Assembly: GCA_002499455.1 (NCBI GenBank)
Contig: DALN01000035.1
Span: 735-7,162, forward strand
Source of the DNA: Methanoculleus sp. UBA77
GTDB lineage: Archaea; Halobacteriota; Methanomicrobia; Methanomicrobiales; Methanoculleaceae
Direction: 5' to 3'
DNA: 6,428 nucleotides
A program made the position numbers and the translations under genes. Every line of letters begins with the position of its first letter. Within the stretch, counting starts at the first letter, position 1. Below are positions 1 through 5,553 of the stretch, in pieces. Below the pieces are notes generated by a model, which was not told the origin of the DNA, did not search any database, and saw only the letters and a list, made by a program, of their open reading frames with translations.

Positions 1-503
1 GTCATCGATACGACGGTCCCGGTCAGGCGGGCGCATGCCCGTGCCGTCTCGACGGGATCGCCTGCAACTCCGCCCGAGTCCACCCCCCGGACACTCCCGC
101 CGGTCCCGGCAATGACGCCGATCTCCCCGGCATTCCCCTTCAAGACGGCGATCTCGAGGGCGTCGAGGAGTTTATGCACAGTTTCGGTCCGGAACGGTGT
201 CGCCCCCGCACCGACCGGGTCGAGGATGACCGGGATGCCGAGGTCGTTTGCCCGGCGGCCGGCAATGAGCATCGCATCGACCTGCGCGGCGGAGAGCGTC
301 CCGATGTTCAGGACGAGGGCGCCTGCGGCGGCGACCATATCGGCGACCTCTTCGGGCGCCTCGGCCATCACCGGGGCGGCTCCGGTAGAGATCGTTATGT
401 TTGCGCAGTCGTTGATCGTGACGCTGTTCGTGATGTGGTGGATGAGCGGCCGCTGCTCCCGCACGGCGGCAAGGAGGCCGGCAGGGATGGCCCCGTCCAT
501 CAT
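1..503 (-). CDS. thiM: Hydroxyethylthiazole kinase ThiM (C-terminus outside window)
   Basis: ThiM phosphorylates 4-methyl-5-(2-hydroxyethyl)thiazole with ATP, a cytoplasmic thiamin salvage step. I read this frame by hand: 167 complete codons are visible and the gene runs off the left edge, so about 100 residues of a usual 265-residue protein are missing, including the GAGC active-site segment. Family motifs are PLIHHITNSVT (residues 19-29), GAAPVMAEAPEEV (41-53), ALVLNIGTLS (62-71), PVILDPVGAGATPFRT (91-106) and LKGNAGEI (121-128). The start is not certain. ATG at 503 leaves 17 residues before PLIH, as in other ThiM proteins, and lies about 23 nt after the transcription start predicted from the TATA box at 548-556. 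An in-frame ATG at 539 would lie upstream of that transcription start. Neither start has a strong Shine-Dalgarno sequence. A thiE neighbour is common for this family but would be off the window. Identity is very secure. Confidence 0.95.
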   Translation of the reverse strand, partial: MMDGAIPAGLLAAVREQRPLIHHITNSVTINDCANITISTGAAPVMAEAPEEVADMVAAAGALVLNIGTLSAAQVDAMLIAGRRANDLGIPVILDPVGAGATPFRTETVHKLLDALEIAVLKGNAGEIGVIAGTGGSVRGVDSGGVAGDPVETARACARLTGTVVSM

Positions 504-547
504 GCGTGCCGATGAGCCTTCTGTCGTGTTGCCCGGCATAACTACCG

Positions 548-556
548 TATATATTT
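548..556 (-). promoter_or_regulatory. TATA box of thiM
   Basis: The minus strand reads AAATATATA in an otherwise GC-rich gap. Archaeal TATA boxes are centred about 26 nt before the transcription start, which would put the start near 526 and give a short leader before the ATG at 503. No TPP-riboswitch-like conserved core is visible between this element and the gene. The position is seen; promoter activity is inferred. Confidence 0.55.
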
Positions 557-626
557 CTGCGGCGACTGCATAAAACCGGTTGCCGGGCATCCGCGGGTCG
601 TACCTCTATACCGTCTTCGCACAGGA

Positions 627-655
627 CCGCGCACCCTGCCTTCCGGAGAGCGCGG
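627..655 (-). repeat. Inverted repeat after the sensor gene
   Basis: CCGCGC at 627-632 pairs with GCGCGG at 650-655 across a 17-nt loop, just beyond the sensor stop codon. No T-run follows on the minus strand, so a terminator role is only possible, and a six-base GC-only stem can occur by chance in DNA this rich in GC. Confidence 0.3.
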
Positions 656-661
656 CCCGGC

Positions 662-2158
662 TCACTTCAGGTCGTGCCGTCGGAGGAAATTGCGGACCTT
701 CCGGGACTCCACCCATCCCCGGTCCAGCTGCCGGATGTAGTCGTTGATCCGCTCGACCTGTTCGCGGATGACCCCCGCCGTCACCTCGTCCTCCAGCAGC
801 TCCGCCCTCCCCAGGGTCACCTGAAGGGGCTGGCGGATGTGGTCGCCGAGGACGGCGAACTGCTCGATGTTCCGCTCGATCTGGTAAAAGGCCTGCTGGC
901 GAAGCAGTTCATGCTGCCTCCTCTCGGTGATATCCCTCCCGACCGCCTGGACCCCGACCACCTTCCCGTGCTCCAGGATCGCCGACTCGTTCAGCTCGAC
1001 GAACGCCGTCGTCCCGTCTTTGCGGCGGAACTCGACCTCGAGCCCCTCGACCGGCTCGCCCCGCGCGATCTTCCTCTGCCCCTCCTCCCACGCGGCGAGC
1101 GACAGCGGGCTGACGTAGTCGCGGCATTTGTGGCCGGTGAGTTCCTCGGGGGTGTAGCCGAGGATACGGGTCACTGCCGGGGAGATGTAGGTGATCCCGT
1201 CGTCGTGGTAGCAGGTGTAGATCATATCGAAGCTCCGCTGCGCGATCTCGCGGAACTTCTCCTCGCTCGCGAGGAGGGCCTCTTCGGCCGCTCGCCGCTC
1301 GATCCCCTGCGCCAGGATGTTTGCCGCCGCCTGGACGAAGTTGATGTCGTCCCGGGTGAATCTGCGGCGCGTCCGGGTGTGGGCGCCGAGCACCCCGTAG
1401 GGCGTCTTCTCCCCCTGGATGATGACGCTGATGCCGCTTGCGATCCCCTCGTCCCGGAGGAGAGCCGGGCCGGTAAAGCGCGTCTCGGTCCTGAGATCCT
1501 CGACGATCACCGGCTCATGAGAGAGGAGCGTGTACCCCGCCTGTGAGTCGGTCCCTCCTTCCGCACAGGCCGTCCCGAGCAGGGCACTGCTGAACCCCAC
1601 CGCCGCCTCGAGCACGAATGCATCCTCGCCGGGGAGGTACCGGAGCACCTTGGCGTACTCAACCTCCAGGTGCCCGGCCACCATCCGGACCGCCGCATCC
1701 ATCAGTTCCTGTGGCCCGGCCCCCGCAAGAGCGAACTGGCCGAGGTCTGCGATCGCCGCCTGCTGTGCCGCCCGGACGGCGGTGAGATCTTCGGCATGTC
1801 TCCTCGCGGTGATGTCCCGGAACCTGACGAGCGTCATCCCGGCGTACGGAGCGCCTGCCATCGGCCGGCACGAGAACGAGAACCAGCGCACCTCGCCGGC
1901 GGCGGTCCCCATCCGGCAGGCGGCATCTGCGACCTCCTGCCGGGACCGGAGAGCGTCGACAAGCATTGGGCCGGCTCTCTCCCCCTCCGGGATGAACGGC
2001 GCGAGGCAGCGGGTGATGAATGCCCCGGTCTCCATGCCGCGGGCTGCTTCGTCCTCGACGCCGAATGTCTCCTGAAACGACCTGTTCAGCCACGCGACAG
2101 TGTTGTCCCGGTCAAGAATAACGACAGCATCGTCCAGTTCGTCAAAGCAGCGGTACAC
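662..2158 (-). CDS. PAS-GAF-PAS sensor with H-box-like C-terminus and no ATPase domain
   Basis: A 498-residue soluble signalling protein with no signal peptide or membrane segment. Domains in order: PAS (about 1-118, ending in the PAC-like VRFRDITARR), a short helical linker (120-145), GAF (about 146-288), a second PAS (about 296-414, with ISPAVTRILGYTPEEL and a closing VGRDITERR), then an 85-residue helical tail. The tail holds GDHIRQPLQ around His440, which resembles the SHEIRTPL phosphoacceptor box of histidine kinases, followed by predicted helices to 479 and a closing GWVESRKVRNFLRRH. No N, G1 or G2 ATP-binding boxes follow; the protein simply stops. The ligands of the PAS and GAF domains cannot be told from sequence. 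The GTG start has GGGAG (2165-2169) six bases upstream, and no other ATG, GTG or TTG lies in frame before the upstream stop. It probably passes a signal by partner binding or by being phosphorylated in trans; both are inference. Confidence 0.9.
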   Translation of the reverse strand: MYRCFDELDDAVVILDRDNTVAWLNRSFQETFGVEDEAARGMETGAFITRCLAPFIPEGERAGPMLVDALRSRQEVADAACRMGTAAGEVRWFSFSCRPMAGAPYAGMTLVRFRDITARRHAEDLTAVRAAQQAAIADLGQFALAGAGPQELMDAAVRMVAGHLEVEYAKVLRYLPGEDAFVLEAAVGFSSALLGTACAEGGTDSQAGYTLLSHEPVIVEDLRTETRFTGPALLRDEGIASGISVIIQGEKTPYGVLGAHTRTRRRFTRDDINFVQAAANILAQGIERRAAEEALLASEEKFREIAQRSFDMIYTCYHDDGITYISPAVTRILGYTPEELTGHKCRDYVSPLSLAAWEEGQRKIARGEPVEGLEVEFRRKDGTTAFVELNESAILEHGKVVGVQAVGRDITERRQHELLRQQAFYQIERNIEQFAVLGDHIRQPLQVTLGRAELLEDEVTAGVIREQVERINDYIRQLDRGWVESRKVRNFLRRHDLK

Positions 2159-2164
2159 AAATGA

Positions 2165-2169
2165 CTCCC
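2165..2169 (-). promoter_or_regulatory. Ribosome binding site of the sensor gene
   Basis: GGGAG on the minus strand, with six bases between it and the GTG at 2158. It decides the GTG start, since the frame stays open to a stop at 2219-2221 with no competing start codon. Confidence 0.65.
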
Positions 2170-2213
2170 ATAGGCCTGGGCCTGTGCATGCGGAAACCCC
2201 GGGCGGGGGTGCC

Positions 2214-2229
2214 GTATATCAATACTATT
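2214..2229 (-). promoter_or_regulatory. Probable promoter region of the sensor gene
   Basis: The minus strand carries an AT-rich patch with two TATA-like elements, AAATAGTA and TTGATATA, in a GC-rich setting. Transcription would then start about 2190-2200, giving a leader of 30-40 nt. That leader region begins with a small CCCC/GGGG inverted repeat (2197-2208). Which element is used cannot be decided from sequence. A second AT-rich patch around 2245-2262 is another candidate. Confidence 0.4.
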
Positions 2230-2277
2230 TGATCGGGTTCAGGAATATCATTTTTTGGAAATCTCCCGGACCCCGTG

Positions 2278-2313
2278 CTGCAGGCGGCAACCGCAGAGGA
2301 CAGGTTCCTGCAG
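2278..2313. repeat. Inverted repeat in the tRNA-sensor gap
   Basis: CTGCAGG (2278-2284) and CCTGCAG (2307-2313) are perfect seven-base inverted arms, 22 nt apart. Inside them GCGG CAA CCGC (2284-2294) can form a small nested hairpin that shares one base with the left arm. The 268-nt gap between tRNA-Ser and the sensor holds no supportable gene; this is its main structured element. Function unknown. Confidence 0.35.
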
Positions 2314-2418
2314 TTCCGGCCCGGCCCGTGACGGGACGGTGGTATGGGATGCCCCGTGCTCGTGGTGCGGTCGGGCAAGGCGACGTTCTATAAGAGGCTG
2401 CTTGAGCGTTGAATCTCT

Positions 2419-2422
2419 AAAA
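2419..2422 (-). terminator. Short T-run after tRNA-Ser
   Basis: Four T residues on the minus strand begin five bases beyond the tRNA discriminator base. Archaeal RNA polymerase can stop at T-rich tracts, but a run of four is weak evidence. Confidence 0.3.
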
Positions 2423-2426
2423 TGGA

Positions 2427-2511
2427 CGCCGAGGGGGAGATTTGAACTCCCGAGGTGCCGAACACCAGTGGCTTTCGAGGCCACCGCCTTCCCGGACTAG
2501 ACTACCTCGGC
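2427..2511 (-). tRNA. tRNA-Ser (anticodon CGA)
   Basis: An 85-nt class II tRNA that reads UCG codons. The acceptor arms GCCGAGG (2511-2505) and CCTCGGC pair over seven bases, followed by discriminator G at 2427, as expected for serine. The D stem is GTC/GGC. The anticodon stem GTGGC/GCCAC encloses the loop CTCGAAA, with CGA at positions 34-36. The long variable arm GGTG-TTCGG-CACC is the serine hallmark. The T arm is GGGAG TTCAAAT CTCCC. The 3' CCA is not encoded (G is followed by TCC), so it must be added after transcription. No intron is present. It sits alone between the thermosome and the sensor gene. Confidence 0.97.
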
Positions 2512-2545
2512 ACAAAATCTGCCTGAAATATTTACCGTCTGCGGC

Positions 2546-2551
2546 TATAAT
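2546..2551 (-). promoter_or_regulatory. Probable TATA box of tRNA-Ser
   Basis: ATTATA on the minus strand is centred near 2549, predicting a transcription start near 2522 and a leader of about 11 nt before the tRNA 5' end, to be removed by RNase P. The nearer AAATATTT at 2526-2533 would place the start inside the tRNA and is less likely. Confidence 0.45.
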
Positions 2552-2567
2552 GGTATCCTTTGATACC
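2552..2567. repeat. Perfect palindrome abutting the tRNA promoter
   Basis: GGTATC (2552-2557), loop CTTT, GATACC (2562-2567): a perfect six-base inverted repeat. On the minus strand its second arm ends directly against the ATTATA element, so it covers the place where the BRE (TFB recognition element) would lie. It could be an operator or a chance hairpin. Confidence 0.5.
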
Positions 2568-2581
2568 TGCCCGGATGCGGC

Positions 2582-2622
2582 CCTGATCTTCTGCTGCGGG
2601 AGAAGCCTCCCGCAGGATCAGG
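2582..2622 (-). terminator. Two-part hairpin downstream of the thermosome gene
   Basis: The inner stem TGCGGGAG/CTCCCGCA (2595-2602 and 2607-2614) is a perfect eight-base pairing with a four-base AAGC loop. The outer stem CCTGATC/GATCAGG (2582-2588 and 2616-2622) is a perfect seven-base pairing, separated from the inner stem by an asymmetric internal loop. It begins about 50 nt after the thermosome stop. No T-run follows, so it may act as an mRNA 3' stabiliser or processing signal rather than a terminator. The structure is clear; the role is inferred. Confidence 0.5.
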
Positions 2623-2631
2623 AGATCGAGG

Positions 2632-2662
2632 GGGAAGAGGTCGGGGTCTTCCCGGCCTCTTC
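2632..2662. repeat. Inverted repeat with two mutually exclusive pairings
   Basis: GGGAAGA (2632-2638) can pair with TCTTCCC (2647-2653), or GAAGAGG (2634-2640) can pair with CCTCTTC (2656-2662). Both are perfect seven-base stems sharing the same left arm. It starts 12 nt after the thermosome stop codon on the minus strand, so it lies in the 3' untranslated region. Confidence 0.45.
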
Positions 2663-2673
2663 GCGCGGGTGAC

Positions 2674-4263
2674 TTACTGTGCGCCCGCTCTTCCGGTCTG
2701 GGTGATCATCATGTCGTCGACGCGGACGAGGAGCATGGCCGTCTCGGTCGCGCTCTTGATCGCCTGGGTCTTGACACGCTGCGGCTCGATGACGCCGGCC
2801 TCACGCATGTCGACGATCTCCCCGGTGTAGACGTTGAGCCCGGCATACCTCGCGCCGTCGGCGTGGGCCTTTCTCAGGGCGACGACCTTGTCGATGGTGT
2901 CGAACCCGGAGTTCTCTGCGAGCGTCCGCGGGATGACCTCGAATGCGTTCGCGAACGCCTCGATGGCGAGCTGGACACGGCCGCCGACGGTCGCGGCGTA
3001 GTCGCGGATACGCATCTGGAGTTCGGTCTCGACCGACGCACCGCCGACGACGAACTTGCCGTCCTCGATGGCGTCCTGGACGACCCGGGCCGCGTCGTAG
3101 ACCGCCCGCTCGAGTTCGTCGAGGAGGAGCTGGGAGGTGCCCCGCAGGAGGATCGTCACGGCCTTGGGGTTCTCGCAGCCGGAGATGACCGTCAGGTCGG
3201 CGTCGGGGATCTCCTCGGCAGCCTCGGCGTGGCCGAGCGTCGCCTCGGTGAGTTCCTCGGGCTTGTTGACGATCGAGCCGCAGAGCGCCTTCGCGGCGAA
3301 CTTCATATCCTCTTCCTTGACATCCTCAACGGCGTAGATACCGTTCTTTGCGAGGTAGTACTGCACCGCGTCGGCGATACCCTTCTGGCAGAGGACGACG
3401 TTAGCGCCGGAGGCGACGATCTGCTCGGCGAGCTTCCGGAGGGACTCGCGCTCCTGCTCGGCGAACGCCTTCATCTGGTCGGAGGAGGTGATCTTGATCT
3501 TCGACTTCACCTGGGTCTTCGTGACCTCGAGGGGCTGGGCGAGCAGGGCTACCTTCGCGTCGGTGACCTTATCGGGCATCTGCTCAAAGACCCGCTTCTT
3601 GTCGATGACGACGCCCCTGACGAGTTCCGCATCGTGCATCGAGTCGCCGACCTGCTTCTTGATCTTGACGTCGTCCTCGTCCACGACGTAGGTGCCCGGG
3701 GCCGTCTCGGTCGCGACCTGCCGCACCGCGTCGACCACGATGCCCCCGATCGTGTCCTTGATCGCCTCGATCGACTTGCCGGTCAGGGCAGTGTCGGCGA
3801 TCTTCAAGAGGTTCTCCCGGTCGTCGAATCCGACGGTGATGGCCAGGTCCTCGATGATGGCGAGGGCCTTCTCCATGCCGAGCTGGTAGCCGTGGGCGAT
3901 GATCGTGGGGTGAACCTCCTGGGCGAGCAGGCTCTCCGCCTCTTCCATCAGCGATCCGACGAGTACGGTCGCGGTCGTGGTGCCGTCGCCGACCTCGCCG
4001 TCCTGGGCCTCGGCGACCTCGACGACCAGCTTGCCGCCGGGGTGCTGCACGGACATCTCGTGCAGGATGGTCGCCCCGTCGTTCGTGATCACCACATCAC
4101 CGCTGGAGCTGACCAGCATCTTGTCCATTCCCCGGGGACCGAGCGTTGTCCGAACGGCCGCCGCAATTGCCTTTGCAGCCATAATGTTCGAGCGCTGTGC
4201 CTCGAATCCGCGCGTACGCTCAACGTTGTCCCGCAAAATAATGATGGGCTGTCCAGCAAGCAT
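2674..4263 (-). CDS. Thermosome subunit (group II chaperonin), tail-less
   Basis: An ATP-driven cytosolic folding machine that forms double rings with a built-in lid. The 529-residue protein shows the whole family layout. The N-terminal equatorial part has RTTLGPRGMDKMLV (38-51), the nucleotide-binding NDGATIL (61-67) and GDGTTT (92-97, catalytic Asp93). Intermediate and apical domains (about 145-400) carry the lid segment around 250-270. The second equatorial part has ERAVYDAARVV with the second family catalytic Asp (390), then FVVGGASVETELQ (404-416), AFANAFEVIPRTLAEN (436-451) and VDDMMI (515-520). The chain then ends TQTGRAGAQ, without the Gly-Gly-Met-rich tail usual in thermosomes, which makes it about 15-20 residues short. 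ATG at 4263 has GGAGGA just upstream and a clear TATA box. Methanogens often carry several thermosome genes; this may be one paralogue of a mixed ring. Heat induction is possible but not shown here. Confidence 0.97.
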   Translation of the reverse strand: MLAGQPIIILRDNVERTRGFEAQRSNIMAAKAIAAAVRTTLGPRGMDKMLVSSSGDVVITNDGATILHEMSVQHPGGKLVVEVAEAQDGEVGDGTTTATVLVGSLMEEAESLLAQEVHPTIIAHGYQLGMEKALAIIEDLAITVGFDDRENLLKIADTALTGKSIEAIKDTIGGIVVDAVRQVATETAPGTYVVDEDDVKIKKQVGDSMHDAELVRGVVIDKKRVFEQMPDKVTDAKVALLAQPLEVTKTQVKSKIKITSSDQMKAFAEQERESLRKLAEQIVASGANVVLCQKGIADAVQYYLAKNGIYAVEDVKEEDMKFAAKALCGSIVNKPEELTEATLGHAEAAEEIPDADLTVISGCENPKAVTILLRGTSQLLLDELERAVYDAARVVQDAIEDGKFVVGGASVETELQMRIRDYAATVGGRVQLAIEAFANAFEVIPRTLAENSGFDTIDKVVALRKAHADGARYAGLNVYTGEIVDMREAGVIEPQRVKTQAIKSATETAMLLVRVDDMMITQTGRAGAQ

Positions 4264-4270
4264 TGTATAA

Positions 4271-4276
4271 TCCTCC
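4271..4276 (-). promoter_or_regulatory. Strong ribosome binding site of the thermosome gene
   Basis: GGAGGA on the minus strand, seven bases before the ATG at 4263. It is the best Shine-Dalgarno match in the window and fits a highly expressed gene. Confidence 0.8.
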
Positions 4277-4304
4277 TTTGTCCGTTAGGTTTGTTCAGAG
4301 GTTC

Positions 4305-4312
4305 TATATATA
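4305..4312 (-). promoter_or_regulatory. TATA box of the thermosome gene
   Basis: TATATATA on the minus strand is centred near 4308, which predicts a transcription start near 4282 and a leader of about 19 nt containing the ribosome binding site. The bases just upstream (CGAACAG) may serve as BRE. It is the strongest promoter-like sequence in the window. Confidence 0.75.
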
Positions 4313-4394
4313 CTGTTCGATTAGTCTCGCTTCTACCGGTGCTCCCCGGCCGATCAGCGGCGCCGGATCAACCAACTCACGGTTATACGCGCTC

Positions 4395-4434
4395 AAAAAT
4401 CGTGAAGGGGCCGGAGGCTGCAGGCATCCGCCTC
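4395..4434 (-). terminator. Possible terminator after gfcR
   Basis: On the minus strand a five-base stem GAGGC/GCCTC (4414-4418 and 4430-4434) is followed about 14 nt later by a run of five T (4395-4399). A second run of four T lies at 4441-4444, nearer the gfcR stop. The stem is short and the spacing loose, so this is weak. Confidence 0.3.
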
Positions 4435-4461
4435 TCCAGGAAAACAGGTGCGGCCGGCCTT

Positions 4462-5076
4462 TCAGCCGAGCCTCGATATCGTGAAGAGCGAGAGGACCGG
4501 GACGCCTTCGACCTCCCGGATGCCCTGTTTGTCGAAGAGCGACCAGACCGCGACCGGCGTGGCCCCGTGCCGCCGGAGGAACCGGATCGCCTCCGCAAGC
4601 GTCGTCCCGGTCGTGACGACGTCGTCGATGATGATGCAGCGCTGCCCGGTGATCGTCGAGAAGGTGCCGGAGAGGGACCCGGTGGGGGTCTCGCTCGGGC
4701 TGTGCTTCGCCGGGAGGTAGACGGCGAGTTTCAGTCCCTCCTCTGCGGCGATGAGGGTCGCGAGCGGGACGCCTGATGATGCGATGCCGATGACCGTGTC
4801 GACCACGTCGACGGTGGACCGGGCGCTCCCCCCCTCCGCGAGGTAGAGGAAGCGCTTGAGCATGATCATCGCCATGTCGGAGAGAAGCATCCCATGGCTT
4901 CCCACCGCCGTCCAGTCGATATGGACATCTTTTGGGGCCTCCATACCCTTCTGCTGGGTGAGCAGCCAGGTGACCGTCTCCATCGAGAGGCCCAGTTCGT
5001 CGGATATCTGGCCGGGAGTATGCCCTTCTGCCTGGAGCGCCTTTGCCTTCGTGATCAACTCTTCGAGGGCGGACAT
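4462..5076 (-). CDS. gfcR: GfcR-type transcriptional regulator (HTH + phosphoribosyltransferase domain)
   Basis: A 204-residue protein of the family long annotated as orotate phosphoribosyltransferase-like. Residues about 1-45 form a helix-turn-helix (GHTPGQISDELGLSMETVTW, 18-37). Residues about 60-204 form a type I PRTase fold with an intact PRPP-binding loop, IIIDDVVTTGTTL (148-160). In haloarchaea, GfcR is known as an activator of glycolytic enzyme genes. In a methanogen, its targets are unknown, and control of central carbon or nucleotide metabolism through PRPP sensing is inference. It lies 21 nt after nob1 and is probably co-transcribed with it, but a TATA-like element in the nob1 tail could also start a leaderless transcript at its ATG. 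A GGAG lies 11 bases before the ATG, rather far for a ribosome binding site. A catalytic PyrE is less likely because of the N-terminal HTH and the close family resemblance. Confidence 0.88.
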   Translation of the reverse strand: MSALEELITKAKALQAEGHTPGQISDELGLSMETVTWLLTQQKGMEAPKDVHIDWTAVGSHGMLLSDMAMIMLKRFLYLAEGGSARSTVDVVDTVIGIASSGVPLATLIAAEEGLKLAVYLPAKHSPSETPTGSLSGTFSTITGQRCIIIDDVVTTGTTLAEAIRFLRRHGATPVAVWSLFDKQGIREVEGVPVLSLFTISRLG

Positions 5077-5082
5077 GGAGAA

Positions 5083-5090
5083 GAGATCTC
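5083..5090. repeat. Palindrome GAGATCTC just upstream of gfcR
   Basis: A perfect eight-base palindrome that ends seven bases before the gfcR ATG; it belongs to a wider imperfect repeat, GGAGA-AGAGA-TCTCC (5077-5091). It could be an operator for autoregulation, but it also contains the GGAG that may serve as ribosome binding site. Weak evidence. Confidence 0.3.
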
Positions 5091-5097
5091 CGGGTGA

Positions 5098-5105
5098 TTA
5101 TTTAA
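5098..5105 (-). promoter_or_regulatory. TATA-like element in the nob1 tail, possible gfcR promoter
   Basis: TTAAATAA on the minus strand overlaps the nob1 stop codon. Its centre is about 26 nt before the gfcR ATG at 5076, so a transcript made from it would start at or very near that ATG and be leaderless. The last codons of nob1 (Ile-Lys-Arg-Lys-Leu-Lys) are all AT-rich, unlike the rest of the gene. Confidence 0.45.
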
Positions 5106-5553
5106 GTTTTCTTTTAATTGCTGCGCCGCAGACCGGGCAGTCGCCCGGCTCCCGCCAGTACCGGCCGCATCCGCTGCACCGGTAGCGCCACCGGATCGCC
5201 CGGGCCGGCCGCTGCCGGATGCTCCGGGTCTCGATGCCGAGGCGGTGCGCCACGTTCTGGACCGCGAAGTCGTCGGTGACGAGGACGGCCGAGAGTTCCA
5301 GGGCGAGCGCGAGGATATCCCGGTCGGTCGCCGAGAGCACCCCGGCGTCCCCGGTCCGGACCGCAGCCGCGTCGACCCGCAGGAGATCCTCGTCGCGGGG
5401 CTCCCGGACGGAGAGCCCGGTCGCGGCGAGGGCCTCGAACCGGCATTTCGCGTGGAGGTCGGCAAGCTCCCCGACCACCGAGGGGGTGGTCCATGCCGGC
5501 CCTTCGACCGGGACCTCTGCAAAGAAGACCGAGGCATCGAGGACGAGCGTCAT
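5098..5553 (-). CDS. nob1: Nob1-like ribosome maturation endonuclease (PIN + zinc ribbon)
   Basis: A 151-residue protein with the archaeal Nob1 layout. The PIN nuclease domain (1 to about 112) has the acidic metal-binding residues Asp6 (VLDAS), Glu29 (PSVVGEL), Asp77 or Asp79 (SATDRDILALA) and Asp94/95 (LVTDDFAVQNVA). A zinc ribbon follows, with Cys126-x2-Cys129 and Cys139-x2-Cys142, then a basic tail KRKLK. Nob1 cuts precursor 16S rRNA at its 3' end in late small-subunit maturation; the zinc ribbon separates it from VapC toxins, which have only a PIN domain. The ATG at 5553 overlaps the rtcA stop as ATGA, and GGAG lies eight bases upstream, so translation is probably coupled to rtcA. A longer in-frame start at 5826 would overlap most of rtcA and add low-complexity Arg-rich sequence before the PIN domain, so I rejected it. 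Gene order links it to RNA-end chemistry. Confidence 0.92.
   Translation of the reverse strand: MTLVLDASVFFAEVPVEGPAWTTPSVVGELADLHAKCRFEALAATGLSVREPRDEDLLRVDAAAVRTGDAGVLSATDRDILALALELSAVLVTDDFAVQNVAHRLGIETRSIRQRPARAIRWRYRCSGCGRYWREPGDCPVCGAAIKRKLK

Noticed and set aside
504..539. Upstream in-frame ATG for thiM
   Set aside because: It would lie before the transcription start predicted from the TATA box and would add 12 residues not usual in ThiM. It remains possible if another promoter is used.
504..547. A TPP riboswitch before thiM
   Set aside because: The leader predicted from the TATA box is only about 23 nt, too short for this riboswitch, and its conserved core sequences are not seen.
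674..1546. A 290-codon plus-strand open frame opposite the sensor gene
   Set aside because: Same GC artefact; no family motif, and the minus-strand frame shows clear PAS and GAF domains.
2142..2378. A 78-codon minus-strand frame in the tRNA-sensor gap
   Set aside because: It overlaps the sensor promoter and start, has no recognisable domain, and I see no ribosome binding site that supports it.
2526..2533. AAATATTT as the tRNA-Ser TATA box
   Set aside because: Its centre is only about 18 nt before the tRNA 5' end, so the expected start would fall inside the tRNA.
2623..2676. A frameshift hiding a normal Gly-Gly-Met thermosome tail
   Set aside because: None of the three frames just after the stop encodes a GGM repeat.
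2863..4776. A 637-codon plus-strand open frame opposite the thermosome and gfcR genes
   Set aside because: It is antisense to conserved coding sequence, runs through a promoter region, and reads as low-complexity Asp/Arg/Gly/Leu-rich protein. Stop-free antisense frames are expected opposite genes with high GC at third positions.
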